DNA of 64,000 nucleotides from contig JAPMLR010000010.1 in NCBI GenBank assembly GCA_026410415.1, positions 1 through 64,000 of the forward strand. Direction: 5' to 3'. The notes under the pieces were generated by a model that was not told the DNA's origin, searched no databases, and saw nothing but the letters and a program-made list of their open reading frames with translations. This document shows positions 52,751 to 62,400 of this stretch, piece by piece (position 1 is the stretch's first letter; every line of letters starts with the position of its first letter). Made by a program: the position numbers and the translations under genes. Source of the stretch: Denitratimonas yunnanensis (SeqCode) (GTDB lineage Bacteria; Pseudomonadota; Gammaproteobacteria; Xanthomonadales; Xanthomonadaceae).

Positions 52751-53382
52751 GCCATGGCCACGGCTGGATTGAGGCTGTAGGTGCCGTAAACCAAGGCTTC
52801 GGCCAACACATGGCCGTGAATGGCAGCGAGCACCTGCGCCGCGGTGAAGCCGTCGGGCAGATCGAGCCTGGGCACGTCGAGCGCGAACAAACGGAAGAAG
52901 TAACGGTGCGGAATGGCGTCGTTGAACGGCGGGCACGGACCGTCGTAGCCGTGGTACTGACCGGCCATGTCGGCGTCACCGGCAAACCAGCCGGTGTAGT
53001 CGTTCACGCCCTGACGCGCACCGCCCGGCCCGGCAGCGGCCGGTTTGCCCCGTACGGTGATGCCATCGGACAGCGCGCCTGCAGCAATCTCGCGCAGATC
53101 GGCTGGGAGATCGATCATCACCCAATGCACGAATTCGGCCCGCGGCAAGTCGGCCGGCACGGTACGGCCGGGCTGGTTCACGTCGTCCGGGCGCGTGGGC
53201 GCATCCGGATCAATGCAAAGCAGTGCGAACGATGCCGTTCCCTCCGGCACCGCGTCCCACGCCAGATGCGGATTGCGGTTGGCCGAGAGCACGCACGGTT
53301 CGCCCGCATCTCCACGCCGCCCGAAGGCGACCTCGGCAGGAATGGGGCCACGATGGATGAAGCTGTTGCTGTGGATTTTCAT
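52747..53382 (-). CDS. YbhB/YbcL family (PEBP-like) protein
   Basis: 211 residues of the phosphatidylethanolamine-binding/Raf-kinase-inhibitor fold, no signal peptide. Family features are NRNPHLAWDAVPEGTASFAL, LLCIDPDAPTRPDD, EFVHWVMIDLPAD, and GYDGPCPPFNDAIPHRYFF. Bacterial function is unclear; lipid or small-ligand binding is proposed. It is longer than E. coli YbhB and keeps the DPDAP and HRYFF pocket. The start MKIHSNSFIHRGPIP is chosen over an upstream ATG. Confidence 0.9.
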   Translation of the reverse strand: MKIHSNSFIHRGPIPAEVAFGRRGDAGEPCVLSANRNPHLAWDAVPEGTASFALLCIDPDAPTRPDDVNQPGRTVPADLPRAEFVHWVMIDLPADLREIAAGALSDGITVRGKPAAAGPGGARQGVNDYTGWFAGDADMAGQYHGYDGPCPPFNDAIPHRYFFRLFALDVPRLDLPDGFTAAQVLAAIHGHVLAEALVYGTYSLNPAVAMA

Positions 53383-53463
53383 CGGGGAAGACTCCGATTC
53401 GGACGAAGGCGCATAGGGTATCGGCATTGTGTCCGCGATATGCCAGCTTGCTCCGCGATCGCC

Positions 53464-54474
53464 TCAGGCTGACGGGGTCGCGTCACAGGCTTCCGCCAAT
53501 CGCGCCACGATCCAGGATTCGGCGAAGCCGGTGAGGCGATAGTCCTGGAGAAACCCGCAGTGACCGCCGAATGCCGCAATTTGCAGCAGCGCGTTCGGGG
53601 GAAGCTTCAAGGCGCGGAAGTCATCGACCGGGATGATCGGATCGTCGGCGGCCGTGAGGATGCTGACCGGCACTTTCAGGCCGGCAAGACGGTCACCCAC
53701 CAGCGAGTAGCCATCCAGATAGGCATCCAGGGTGCCGAAATCGGTGTGGCGTTCCACCAGCACGCGTGTCAGGGTGCGCACGCCACCACACAGGTCGCCC
53801 GAGTCGAAATGGAATCGGTCCGGGTAGAGCGCCTGTTTGCGGCGCAGTGATCGCCCCCACTTGCGCATGAAGTACTGCTGATAGAACCACGGCGCCTGTT
53901 CGATCGCGGCCAACCCGGCGTGCGGACTGACCACTGGACAGACCGCCACCGCATGCGACAGGTCGAGCCCGGCTTCCGGCGCGCGCAGGGCAACCCGCAA
54001 GGCGAAGTTGCCGCCGAGCGAGTAGCCCGCCACGCACAACGTCCGATGCGGCACCCGGCGGGCAAGATCCGCCATGCCACCCACCACCTCGTCGATCAGG
54101 CAGGAATGAAAAAGGCCCGGGTTGAGCGCGTGGGTATCGCCATGATCGCGAAAGTGCAAGCGAAACACATCGAAGCCGGCCGCCAGCAGGCGCGCACCGG
54201 TGTGAAGCACGTAGTTGGAATCGACTCGACCTTCCCAGCCGTGCAGCAGCACCGCCAGCGAACGGGCTTGCGGCAGCGCCGACTGACGGGTGAGAAACCC
54301 CTGCAGGCGTACTCCGTCACCACAATCCAGGATCAGTTCCTGCGCATTGCGCTCCAGTTGCGCGGCGGCACGGCGTGCCGCGAGCTTGCGCAAGCGACTG
54401 GACGCCAGCACCGACTGCACATGCCGGTTGCGCAGCAGCGGCGGTGGCTGGAACGTCGCCGGATCGAGCGTCAT
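53464..54474 (-). CDS. YheT-family alpha/beta hydrolase
   Basis: 336 residues. The YheT-type start (FQPPPLLRNRHVQSVLAS), LLHGWEGRVDSNYV, nucleophile elbow AGYSLGGNFALR, acid in TAADDPIIP and histidine in FGGHCGFL are all seen. It is a predicted esterase or lipase of unknown substrate; yeast relatives are lipid acyltransferases. The start overlaps the plsC-like stop as ATGA, which links it to phospholipid metabolism. Confidence 0.92.
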   Translation of the reverse strand: MTLDPATFQPPPLLRNRHVQSVLASSRLRKLAARRAAAQLERNAQELILDCGDGVRLQGFLTRQSALPQARSLAVLLHGWEGRVDSNYVLHTGARLLAAGFDVFRLHFRDHGDTHALNPGLFHSCLIDEVVGGMADLARRVPHRTLCVAGYSLGGNFALRVALRAPEAGLDLSHAVAVCPVVSPHAGLAAIEQAPWFYQQYFMRKWGRSLRRKQALYPDRFHFDSGDLCGGVRTLTRVLVERHTDFGTLDAYLDGYSLVGDRLAGLKVPVSILTAADDPIIPVDDFRALKLPPNALLQIAAFGGHCGFLQDYRLTGFAESWIVARLAEACDATPSA

Positions 54475-55220
54475 GAAACCATCGCCTCGACGATGCGCTC
54501 ACGCGCCTGTTCGGCCACGCGGCGGCGGCCTTCCTCGCCGGGATGGATCGGCGCGAGGAAATGCACTTCGGCCACGCGCGACGGCTCGCCGAGCAGACGC
54601 AGGAAGTTCTGCAGGAAGTTTTCCCCAGGCTGGAACGCCACGACGGTCTGTGCGTTGCCACCCAGCCCGTAGCGCAGTGCCACCGGCTGCACCGGCACCT
54701 GGGCCTCGAACGCCGCCTGGAAGATGCGGGCGTGGAAGGTGCGCACGCTGTCGCCATCGGTGGTGCCGCCCTCGGGAAACACGCCCACGCCCTGGCCGGC
54801 ATCGAGACGCCCGACCATCATGTCGAGCACGCCGTTGAGCGACGCATTGCTGCCACGCTGGTGGTAGATCGTGCCGCCACGGCTGGCGAGCCAGCCGAGC
54901 AGCGGCCAGCGCCCGATCTCGGCCTTGGCAACGAAGCCGACGGCGGTCTGGCTGTGCACCAATTCGATGTCGATCCACGACACATGGTTGGCGACGAGAA
55001 GGTGTCCGCCACGCAGCGGTTGCCCGATCCGGCGGACGCGAAACCCGAAGATGCGCATGAGGCCGCCAGACCACCATCGGATGGCGCGGTGATCCACGCG
55101 CTCGCCATCGAGCGTCCAGCGCGCGGTATGGCGGTTGATCAATGCCAGCGTCACGGGCAGGCCGAACGCGATGTGCAGCAGCAGCAGCGGTACGCGCAGG
55201 GCGTACCGTACAGGCCGCAT
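54471..55220 (-). CDS. 1-acyl-sn-glycerol-3-phosphate acyltransferase family protein
   Basis: 249 residues, membrane-associated PlsC-type acyltransferase that adds the second acyl chain to lysophosphatidic acid or a related lipid. The catalytic motif is NHVSWID, the substrate motif FPEGGTTDG (one extra glycine compared with FPEGTT). An N-terminal hydrophobic helix is at about 12-28. ATG 55220 is preferred to upstream in-frame starts because the extension is not conserved in style. Confidence 0.9.
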   Translation of the reverse strand: MRPVRYALRVPLLLLHIAFGLPVTLALINRHTARWTLDGERVDHRAIRWWSGGLMRIFGFRVRRIGQPLRGGHLLVANHVSWIDIELVHSQTAVGFVAKAEIGRWPLLGWLASRGGTIYHQRGSNASLNGVLDMMVGRLDAGQGVGVFPEGGTTDGDSVRTFHARIFQAAFEAQVPVQPVALRYGLGGNAQTVVAFQPGENFLQNFLRLLGEPSRVAEVHFLAPIHPGEEGRRRVAEQARERIVEAMVS

Positions 55221-55363
55221 CAGATCGCGTTGCTTCGGCACGGATACCTCGGGATGCACGCTCGGGACAAGTGCTGCCAGCTTATGCGGGCCGCTCGGAT
55301 CGGTGCAGTCTATCCAATTGGCTGCGTGGATGCTGCGTCGCAGCACCCACGTGCGCCGGCGGT

Positions 55364-55795
55364 TCAGCCGCGGCGCGGGACCACCGCCAGTGTCAGACGC
55401 GATACGCACACCAATCGCCCGGCTTCATCCTCGATACGGATGTCCCAGACCTGCGTGTTGCGCCCGATATGCAGCGGTCGGGCGGTGCCGATGACCATGC
55501 CTTCGGTCACCGAACGGATGTGATTGGCGGAAATCTCCAATCCCACCGCCATCGAGATGGCGGGATCCAGACACAGGTTTCCGGCCAGACTGCCGAGGGT
55601 TTCCGCCAGCGCCACCGACGCGCCGCCATGCAACAACCCAAACGGCTGATGGGTGCGGGAATCGACCGGCATCGTGCCACGCAGGAAGTCCTCGCCCTGC
55701 TCGATGATCCGGATACCCAGATGTTCGACCAGCGAATCGCGCCCACTGGCATTGAGCGCCTCCAGCGGCGCGCGCTGAATGAACGGACCTGCCAT
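55364..55795 (-). CDS. Hot-dog fold acyl-CoA thioesterase (YdiI/MenI-like)
   Basis: 143 residues. Catalytic residues match E. coli YdiI in spacing: Gln50, His56 in LLHGGASVALAE and Glu65. It hydrolyses an acyl- or aroyl-CoA; the natural substrate is uncertain. The start is one base beyond the stop of the upstream DUF1232 gene, so the two share a transcript. Confidence 0.9.
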   Translation of the reverse strand: MAGPFIQRAPLEALNASGRDSLVEHLGIRIIEQGEDFLRGTMPVDSRTHQPFGLLHGGASVALAETLGSLAGNLCLDPAISMAVGLEISANHIRSVTEGMVIGTARPLHIGRNTQVWDIRIEDEAGRLVCVSRLTLAVVPRRG

Positions 55796-55796
55796 G

Positions 55797-56426
55797 TCAG
55801 CGGGTGCGGAAGATGCTCGGACGCCAGCTGGCCATCGCGTAGCTGCGCTTGCTGGCATAACCGCTGGAAGCACCGTAGCCCGTGCCGAAATCGCGTTCGC
55901 GGCGGCTGTGCATGCGGTTGATCAGTTCGTCGCGGCGCGACTCCAGCCATTCGGCACGACCGACGCTGGCCGGATCCAGCCCCAAGCGACGGGATTCTGC
56001 TTCGCGGTAGTCGCAGAAATCGTCGTAGGCATCGATCTCGTGCTTGAGGTCGCGCACGCACAGCTCGATCATGATCGCATCGTCCAGATACCCGAGCACG
56101 GGGACCGAATCGGGGATCACATCGGATGGATCGGCAAAATAGACCAGCGCGGCCAGAACACGCTTGCGGTCTTCCTCCGGCAGGTGCCAGCCTTCGTCGC
56201 GCACCATTGCGATCAGGTTGTCGAGCTTGGTCAGGCGCTGGGCGATGAAGTCCGGCACCGGCGTCTTCTGCGCCTCGGTGAGCAGGGCCGCACCGGCAGC
56301 GATGACTTCTTCCGCACTCTTGTTTCCAGCCGCTTCCGTGGCGTTGCGCTGGGCCGCGACAAAGTGTTCGATGTCCTGATCGCTCAGCTCGAACGAGATG
56401 CTCAAAGGCATGGGTATGTCCTGCAT
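55797..56426 (-). CDS. YkvA/DUF1232 family protein
   Basis: 209 residues. The DUF1232 core is clear: LVYFADPSDVIPDSVPVLGY then LDDAIMIELCVRDLKHEI, which includes the short membrane-associated turn of the family. The C-terminus is arginine- and serine-rich. Function unknown. ATG 56411 is an alternative start. Confidence 0.88.
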   Translation of the reverse strand: MQDIPMPLSISFELSDQDIEHFVAAQRNATEAAGNKSAEEVIAAGAALLTEAQKTPVPDFIAQRLTKLDNLIAMVRDEGWHLPEEDRKRVLAALVYFADPSDVIPDSVPVLGYLDDAIMIELCVRDLKHEIDAYDDFCDYREAESRRLGLDPASVGRAEWLESRRDELINRMHSRRERDFGTGYGASSGYASKRSYAMASWRPSIFRTR

Positions 56427-56493
56427 GGTGGCCGGGAAAAGGCGCAGCCTAGCGAAGCCGGCGCGAGAGCGTCAAATACGTGAAAGGCAGGCA

Positions 56494-58359
56494 TCACAGG
56501 ATCGGTGCCAATCCCGCGCCGAAGGCCGTCAGCACCCGGGTGTAGATCGACTTCGACGGCACGTCCACTTCCGGAAAATCACCCACCGGGGCATAGCACT
56601 CGGCAAAGGCCGGATCATCACGAGGCACCGGCGCGCAACCGGGTTTCATTTCCCAGCTGGTGGCATAGCGGAATGGCCAGATGTCGAACAGCGGCAATGC
56701 CTCGAAGGCCTTGCCGAGACTGTAGTTGAGACCGGACAGCACCGGCGGGCGCGGGCGCGGGGCGATCACCCAGGCGTTTTCAGGTGCGGTATCGGCGAGG
56801 ATTTCCCCGGCCAGCAGACGCGCGAATGCGGCGTCGTGCACCACCACGGCGCTCTCGGTATTGAGCCGGTCCGAACGCGGATCGAAGTTGTGCGTACCCA
56901 CCAGCGCGATGCGCTCGTCGATGACCATCGACTTGGCGTGCATGCCCATGCGGATGCCGCTGCGTTCCAGCGGCACCCGGCCACTGAGCGCACTGCCGCG
57001 TGATCCCTGCGCCCCCGAGCCGAAGGCGCGACGCGATTCGGTGGCCTTCTCACCCAATGTCGTGGCGGAGCGGATCCCGGGGTCGATCGGAACGATCCCC
57101 GGATCGAACGGTGCATCACCGGGAAAGGGCTTGTATTCGTAGATGTGCAGGCCGAATTCGCGCAGGTAGCGTCGCTTGTACTTGTGCGAAAGCGCATACA
57201 CGGGAAAGGCATCCGTGGCCGCGAGGCTGTTGGTCGAGACAACGATGCGTGGCGGTTCGGTGCGCTCCTGAAGCTGGCGGAAGTTGCGTTGCGCCGTGCG
57301 CGAGAACACCAGATACGGTGTCTGCAACAAGATGCGCTCCTGCGCGCTGTTGAACAGGCCCAGCAGCTCCGCGGAGAGATCGCGCTCGCTCGGATGATTC
57401 CGTTCCAGTGCCTTGTTGGGGAGATCGGAAACGAACTCCACCGCACTCACCGCATGCGCGCGCTGCACCAGCCGTGCCTCGATCACGCTCGGGTCGTCGG
57501 CCTGAGCCGAGAGCCACTGCACCCGCAATGGCGGCTTGGCAACAATCTGCGCCGGTCCTTCGGCCCGACGCAGGCGCCGGCGGACGTCATGCAGGGCGGC
57601 AACCGGCACGGCGCGCGGGTGGCGCCAGAACGTGTCGAAGGATTCGCGCATCTGTGCCGCCGCCGGGCCGGCCACCACGATGTCGCGATCGCGATAGTTG
57701 AAGGTCGGGTCCCAATCGAAATAGCGGTCCTGATAATTGCGTCCGCCGGTGATGCCGATCACGCCATCGGCCAGCAGCAGCTTGTTGTGCATGCGCTGGT
57801 TGAACCGGGTGAAACAGCACAGCACGCCGGCGGCAAATTCGAGCGGACCGGTACGCGCCTTTCCGAACGTCGGGTTGTACAGGCGCAACTCGAAGTTGAC
57901 GTGGCTGCGCGCCAATGCACTGACCAGTTCGACGTCGTCAACGCTGTACAGCTGATCCAGCAATACCCTTACCTTCACGCCACGCCGTGCGGCGGCGAGC
58001 AGCTCCTGAAGCACGAAAAATCCCGAATCGTCCTGCGCATAGATGAAGCTCTGCACATCGATTCGTTCGCGTGCTGCGCGGATCAGGGCGATGCGCGCCA
58101 ACAGCGCGTCCAAGCCGCTTTCCAGCAATATCAGGCGGTGGCTCGGCGCCTCCGGCCGACTTTCCACCAAGGCCTGCCGGGCCAGATCGTAGAGTGCCGA
58201 ATCGCGGGCACAGTGATCCGCCCGATCACAAGTCAGCCGGGTGTCCTGCAAGGCTCGTACCTCGCGTTGGGCGATCCGGACTTCCGTGCGGGTCGGCATG
58301 CAGGCGGCGAGCAACGTCACCATCGCCAGGCACAGCATGCCGCGCAGCATCGCGATCAT
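56494..58359 (-). CDS. Phospholipase D family lipoprotein (cardiolipin synthase C-like)
   Basis: 621 residues. A lipobox LLAAC (Cys20) predicts a lipid-anchored protein. Two HKD motifs are intact: H191-x-K193-x4-D198 (HNKLLLAD) and H474-x-K476-x4-D481 (HAKSMVID), each followed by GG/G-x-N. This layout matches ClsC/YmdC, which makes cardiolipin from phosphatidylglycerol and phosphatidylethanolamine. The start overlaps the YceI stop as ATGA, supporting both. Confidence 0.92.
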   Translation of the reverse strand: MIAMLRGMLCLAMVTLLAACMPTRTEVRIAQREVRALQDTRLTCDRADHCARDSALYDLARQALVESRPEAPSHRLILLESGLDALLARIALIRAARERIDVQSFIYAQDDSGFFVLQELLAAARRGVKVRVLLDQLYSVDDVELVSALARSHVNFELRLYNPTFGKARTGPLEFAAGVLCCFTRFNQRMHNKLLLADGVIGITGGRNYQDRYFDWDPTFNYRDRDIVVAGPAAAQMRESFDTFWRHPRAVPVAALHDVRRRLRRAEGPAQIVAKPPLRVQWLSAQADDPSVIEARLVQRAHAVSAVEFVSDLPNKALERNHPSERDLSAELLGLFNSAQERILLQTPYLVFSRTAQRNFRQLQERTEPPRIVVSTNSLAATDAFPVYALSHKYKRRYLREFGLHIYEYKPFPGDAPFDPGIVPIDPGIRSATTLGEKATESRRAFGSGAQGSRGSALSGRVPLERSGIRMGMHAKSMVIDERIALVGTHNFDPRSDRLNTESAVVVHDAAFARLLAGEILADTAPENAWVIAPRPRPPVLSGLNYSLGKAFEALPLFDIWPFRYATSWEMKPGCAPVPRDDPAFAECYAPVGDFPEVDVPSKSIYTRVLTAFGAGLAPIL

Positions 58360-58919
58360 GGCGCCCGCTCCGACGCCAGTCGCACCGAGAACGCGAGATG
58401 CACGGTATCGCCAAGTGCCAGGCGTCGCGCATCCATGCCGAACGCGCTGCGCCGAACCTCGCCGGTGGCACGGACCGCACAATCGATGCCGGGTCGGGCG
58501 CACCGGGCCGGCTCCAGCAAGAACACCACCGGTTGCGTGACACCCCGCAGGGTCACTTCCCCGGCAATCTCGCCACCTTCCTGCAGCCGGCGAGGAGAAA
58601 TGACGGCGGAGCGGAAACGGATCCACGGATGCTTTTCCACATCGAAGAATTCCGCTGACTGCGCCCAGACGATGTACGAAACGCGACTCATCTGGAGGGC
58701 CCGCACATCGATGCGCACATCGACGCGGGTGGCACCGCTCAGAGCATCACGCTCCGCAGTGCCTTCGATGACCGGAAACATGCCTTCGATGCGCTTGAGC
58801 CAGACCGGGCGAATCCAGAAGCTGGCGCTGGCATGTTCCGGAACGATCACATGGGTCTGCGCGCTGGCCATCCCGACAAAGACTCCCAGACACGACGGCA
58901 GCAACCACCCCACCCGCAT
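58356..58919 (-). CDS. YceI family periplasmic protein
   Basis: 187 residues with a signal peptide (MRVGWLLPSCLGVFVGMASA). The lipocalin-like YceI domain is shown by IVPEHASASFWIRPVWLKRI, the AEFFDVEKHPWIRFRS segment, GEVTLRGVTQPVVF and VRRSAFGMDA. YceI proteins bind polyprenoid lipids. Its place between sixA and a phospholipase D gene fits a lipid-handling operon. Confidence 0.92.
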   Translation of the reverse strand: MRVGWLLPSCLGVFVGMASAQTHVIVPEHASASFWIRPVWLKRIEGMFPVIEGTAERDALSGATRVDVRIDVRALQMSRVSYIVWAQSAEFFDVEKHPWIRFRSAVISPRRLQEGGEIAGEVTLRGVTQPVVFLLEPARCARPGIDCAVRATGEVRRSAFGMDARRLALGDTVHLAFSVRLASERAP

Positions 58920-58928
58920 GGATCGTCC

Positions 58929-59420
58929 TCAGGGCGACCAGAACGCGGCCAGTTCCGCCGATCCCGGTTCAATGGCCGCATCGGCGGGCAGCCGCAGCAC
59001 CGCGACGCCGGCCGGCGGCATGCCGCGGCATTCGCCCGAACGCCCGGTGGACAGCAGCGCCACCAGGTGTTCAAGGCCGGGGTTGTGCCCGACCAGCATC
59101 AGCGTCGGCACGTCGGCGTGATCGTCCAGTACATTCAGCAGATCGCCGGGTGAGGCCTCGTAAATGCGCGGGTCATGGCGGGTATCGACGTAACCCAGCT
59201 TTTCCAGCACCCGCGCCGCCGTTTCGGTGGCGCGCGCCGCAGGCGAGCACACCACGCGCGACAAGCCGGGCTGGATACCAAACGTGGCAAGGAACGCAGC
59301 CGCCGCCTCGGCCTCGGCCTCCCCGGTGTCGGACAGTGGACGATCGCGGTCGTGTTGTCCCGCGTCCGCAGGTTCGGCATGGGCATGGCGCAACAGGATC
59401 AACCAACGGGAATCACTCAT
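58929..59420 (-). CDS. sixA: Phosphohistidine phosphatase SixA
   Basis: 163 residues, histidine-phosphatase fold. The active-site motif is LRHAHAE with the nucleophile His12; RPLSDTGEAEA and LVGHNPGLEHL carry the other phosphate ligands. SixA removes phosphate from histidine in phosphotransfer proteins such as the PTSNtr chain. Its ATG overlaps the stop of the large protease gene by four bases. Confidence 0.94.
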   Translation of the reverse strand: MSDSRWLILLRHAHAEPADAGQHDRDRPLSDTGEAEAEAAAAFLATFGIQPGLSRVVCSPAARATETAARVLEKLGYVDTRHDPRIYEASPGDLLNVLDDHADVPTLMLVGHNPGLEHLVALLSTGRSGECRGMPPAGVAVLRLPADAAIEPGSAELAAFWSP

Positions 59421-62400
59421 GGGGTGGGCTCTCCGGCACGGATCAGGGGCACCTCGATGCGCTGCCATTGCCCTTGCAGGGGTGCTGGCAAGTCGATATC
59501 GGTGCTGAGGGTGGCATTGTCGGCATCATCGAATTCGAGAATGAACTGTCCCGCGCTCCGGGTGCGCGTTTCCCAATTGGCGTACGCCGGACAGCCGGGG
59601 CAATGCGTGCGGTAACTGGCCAGATCGAGCATTCCGTCGTTGATCGCGCCCTCACTGATCACCCAGCGCGGGTTGCCCTGCGCATCGAACAGATAGGCCA
59701 GCACGTTGTCGAAACGACGCTGATCGATCACCACGCTTTCCACTTCGACACCCCAATCCGGCTCGCCGAACGCGATCCAGCGGCCCGTGTAATCGGGCTC
59801 GGCGCGCTCATGCTCCGTGTGGGTGAGCTGCATCAACTCCGCTCCGGCACGCCCATCGTTGAACTGCCATGCCAGCATGGCCCGGGTGCCGTCGATGCGC
59901 GCAACACGCACCTGCCCGACCTGCTCGGAACGCGCCCCCACCGAGGACGGTGTGGCGACGCGGGTGACGCGCTGCAACGGCGCATCCAGCAGATGGTCGA
60001 TGTAGCTGCCGGAGGTCTGGTACCAGAACGGCGCATGATCGGCGCTGCCGGTGTACCACGTGCCGCCGAACGGATAGCTGTTGAAGCTGTTTCCAGGGCG
60101 GAACGGGTTGTGATAGTTGCCCTGGATCGCGTCGATCTCCACGACCTGCGCCGGGCACGACGCCACCACGGCACAATCATCCGCCACCGCGCCGATGGCA
60201 TGTCGGCTGCTGCGCGTGCTGTGGCTGCGCGGAATCGCGCTGGCAATGTAGTCCAGACTAAGCGACGTGCCGCAGGCCGCATCGGCGCGGACCTGCACCG
60301 GCACATTCACCGTGAAGGACGAACCCATCCGGAGGGTGCGCAACGGCACGGTCGGTTGTTCGAGACGCAGTGCGACATCACCCGCGGGCAACGCCGTGGG
60401 CGCGAAGGCACAAATCGCGCTCTGAGCTGCCGGCACGTTGCCCGTCTCCAGAGGACATCCCATGCGCATCGCATCGTCGCCGTTCTGGTCCACGAAACCG
60501 ATCACGGTATAGCTCTCGTCCACGTCCGCCGATGTCTTGTACTGATAGACCACTTCACCGCTCTGTTCGTAGACCACGGCCTGGAATTCGGTTTCGCCCA
60601 TGAAACTGCTGGCGCCATAGGTTTCCATGCCGGTCCACTGGAAGACATGGCAGCCTTGCGCCTGACCGACGAGCGATGCGCGCGGGCAGACCTCGAAATG
60701 CCGATAGCGCAAACCCGCACCCGCGTCTTCGCGCACCCGCAGATCGTCATGGAACGGGCGCAGCTGCGGTCCGAGCGATCCCTCCGGCAAGCCGCCGTCG
60801 CAGGACAGTTCATCGCCGTTGATGCTGCCGGCGCTGCCGCCGTCATCCGGGTCGAACGACACGTAGCCGTTGGTCGACATCGCCGCTTCGCTGTAGCGCT
60901 CGCCGTACAGTGCGATGCCCTCGCCGCCCAAGGTGATGGTGGGGGTGCGGGCGTCATCGCGCGGGCCGTAAGCATTGCCATCGGCGGCGTAGGTGTCGAG
61001 CGGATCGACCGCCCACTCGCCTTCGGCGAGGTCGATGAACTGGTAGCTGCAGCTGCTGCTGCCGACGTAGCCGAACTGATTGGGGCCCAGATCGACCGCC
61101 AAACCACCTCCCGCCGCAAACAGCGCCTGTCCGCTGCCGGCCATCGGTGCGGTACCGACGTTGCGGAAGGTGACCGGCACGCTGTAGCGCTCGCCCGGAT
61201 CGATCCGGCCATCGCCATTGCCGCATACCTGGTGCGGCGTGCCGGTGGAAACCACCTCGAGCGTCGCCCCGAGCACGTCCAACGCGTGCGCCGCAGTGCC
61301 CACGCAACCTTCCGCATCGCGAACCTGTACGCGCACGTTGCCGGAATGCTGCTTCGGAATGGACACCATGATGTGACGTTCCGGGCCTTCGCGCTCGACA
61401 ACGCCATCACCGTCGACATCCCAGAGATAGGTATAACCACCGGCACCGCCGGTGGCCGACGCGCGAATCTGGAACTTGCTGCCGGCGCGCGGCGCGTTGG
61501 CGAAGGCGTTGGCCGTGAGCGTGACCACCGGTGCGTCACAGGTGCCTTTGCCCGGCATCGTCTGCGGGTTGGTTCCGGTGCGGTCGAACGCGTCACGGAT
61601 GGAATGGCCGCCGGTGGTGCCCGGCGCCTCCCACGCCGTGCTGAGACGTCCGTAGCAGTCATAGCCGGCGGGATTGCTGCAGGCGGCGGTGCCGCCGGAC
61701 AACACGCCCACCAACAGGCCGTTCGCCGGATTCCACAGGCCCGAACCGGACGAACCGCGCTCGGTGGTGCCCAGTTCCCAGTCGTCCACGCGCCAGTGTG
61801 TGGTGGTGTCGCTGCTGGAGATGATGCAGTTCTGCATCGTGGTCAACGGATCTTCGTTGAAGCTGATGCGCTTTTCGTTGCCGCTGGGGTGATGGATGCC
61901 GACGGCTCCGGGCGGCGTGCTGCCGGATCGGTCCCAGCCGCTGTAGAACACCTGCGCCGCATCCGGAATCGGCGTATTGATTTCCACGGCGGTGAAATCG
62001 GTGGCGCGGTCGGTGGCAAGCAAGGTCGCGCCACCCGTCTGGACCGAAAGGGTGTTCGGCAGAACGGGCAATGACGTCCCATTGGCAGCGCCTCCCGGAG
62101 TTCGACAGGCCGGGCTTTCATAGCCCCAGTAGAACACCATCGATGCCACTTCCTGCGGCGTGGAGACGCAGTGATGGGCCGTCGCGAAGCGCGGCCGCGC
62201 GGCATCCGCACCGACATCGCCGGTGTTCATCAAGGTGCCGGTGCAATACAGGCTGCTGGCGTTGGCCTGGAACGCGTATCCCGCCACCGAGGCGATCTGC
62301 TCGCGCCATTCATCGCCTTCCGGGCACGCGGTATCGATGTTGCAGCTGCCGGACTTGGCCTGCGACGCAGCGAACGGGTCGCGATAGCCGTAACTGGCAT

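Noticed and set aside
59150..62074. 974-residue open frame antisense to the large protease
   Set aside because: Repetitive His/Arg/Ala composition without domain or ribosome site; the protease strand carries catalytic motifs.
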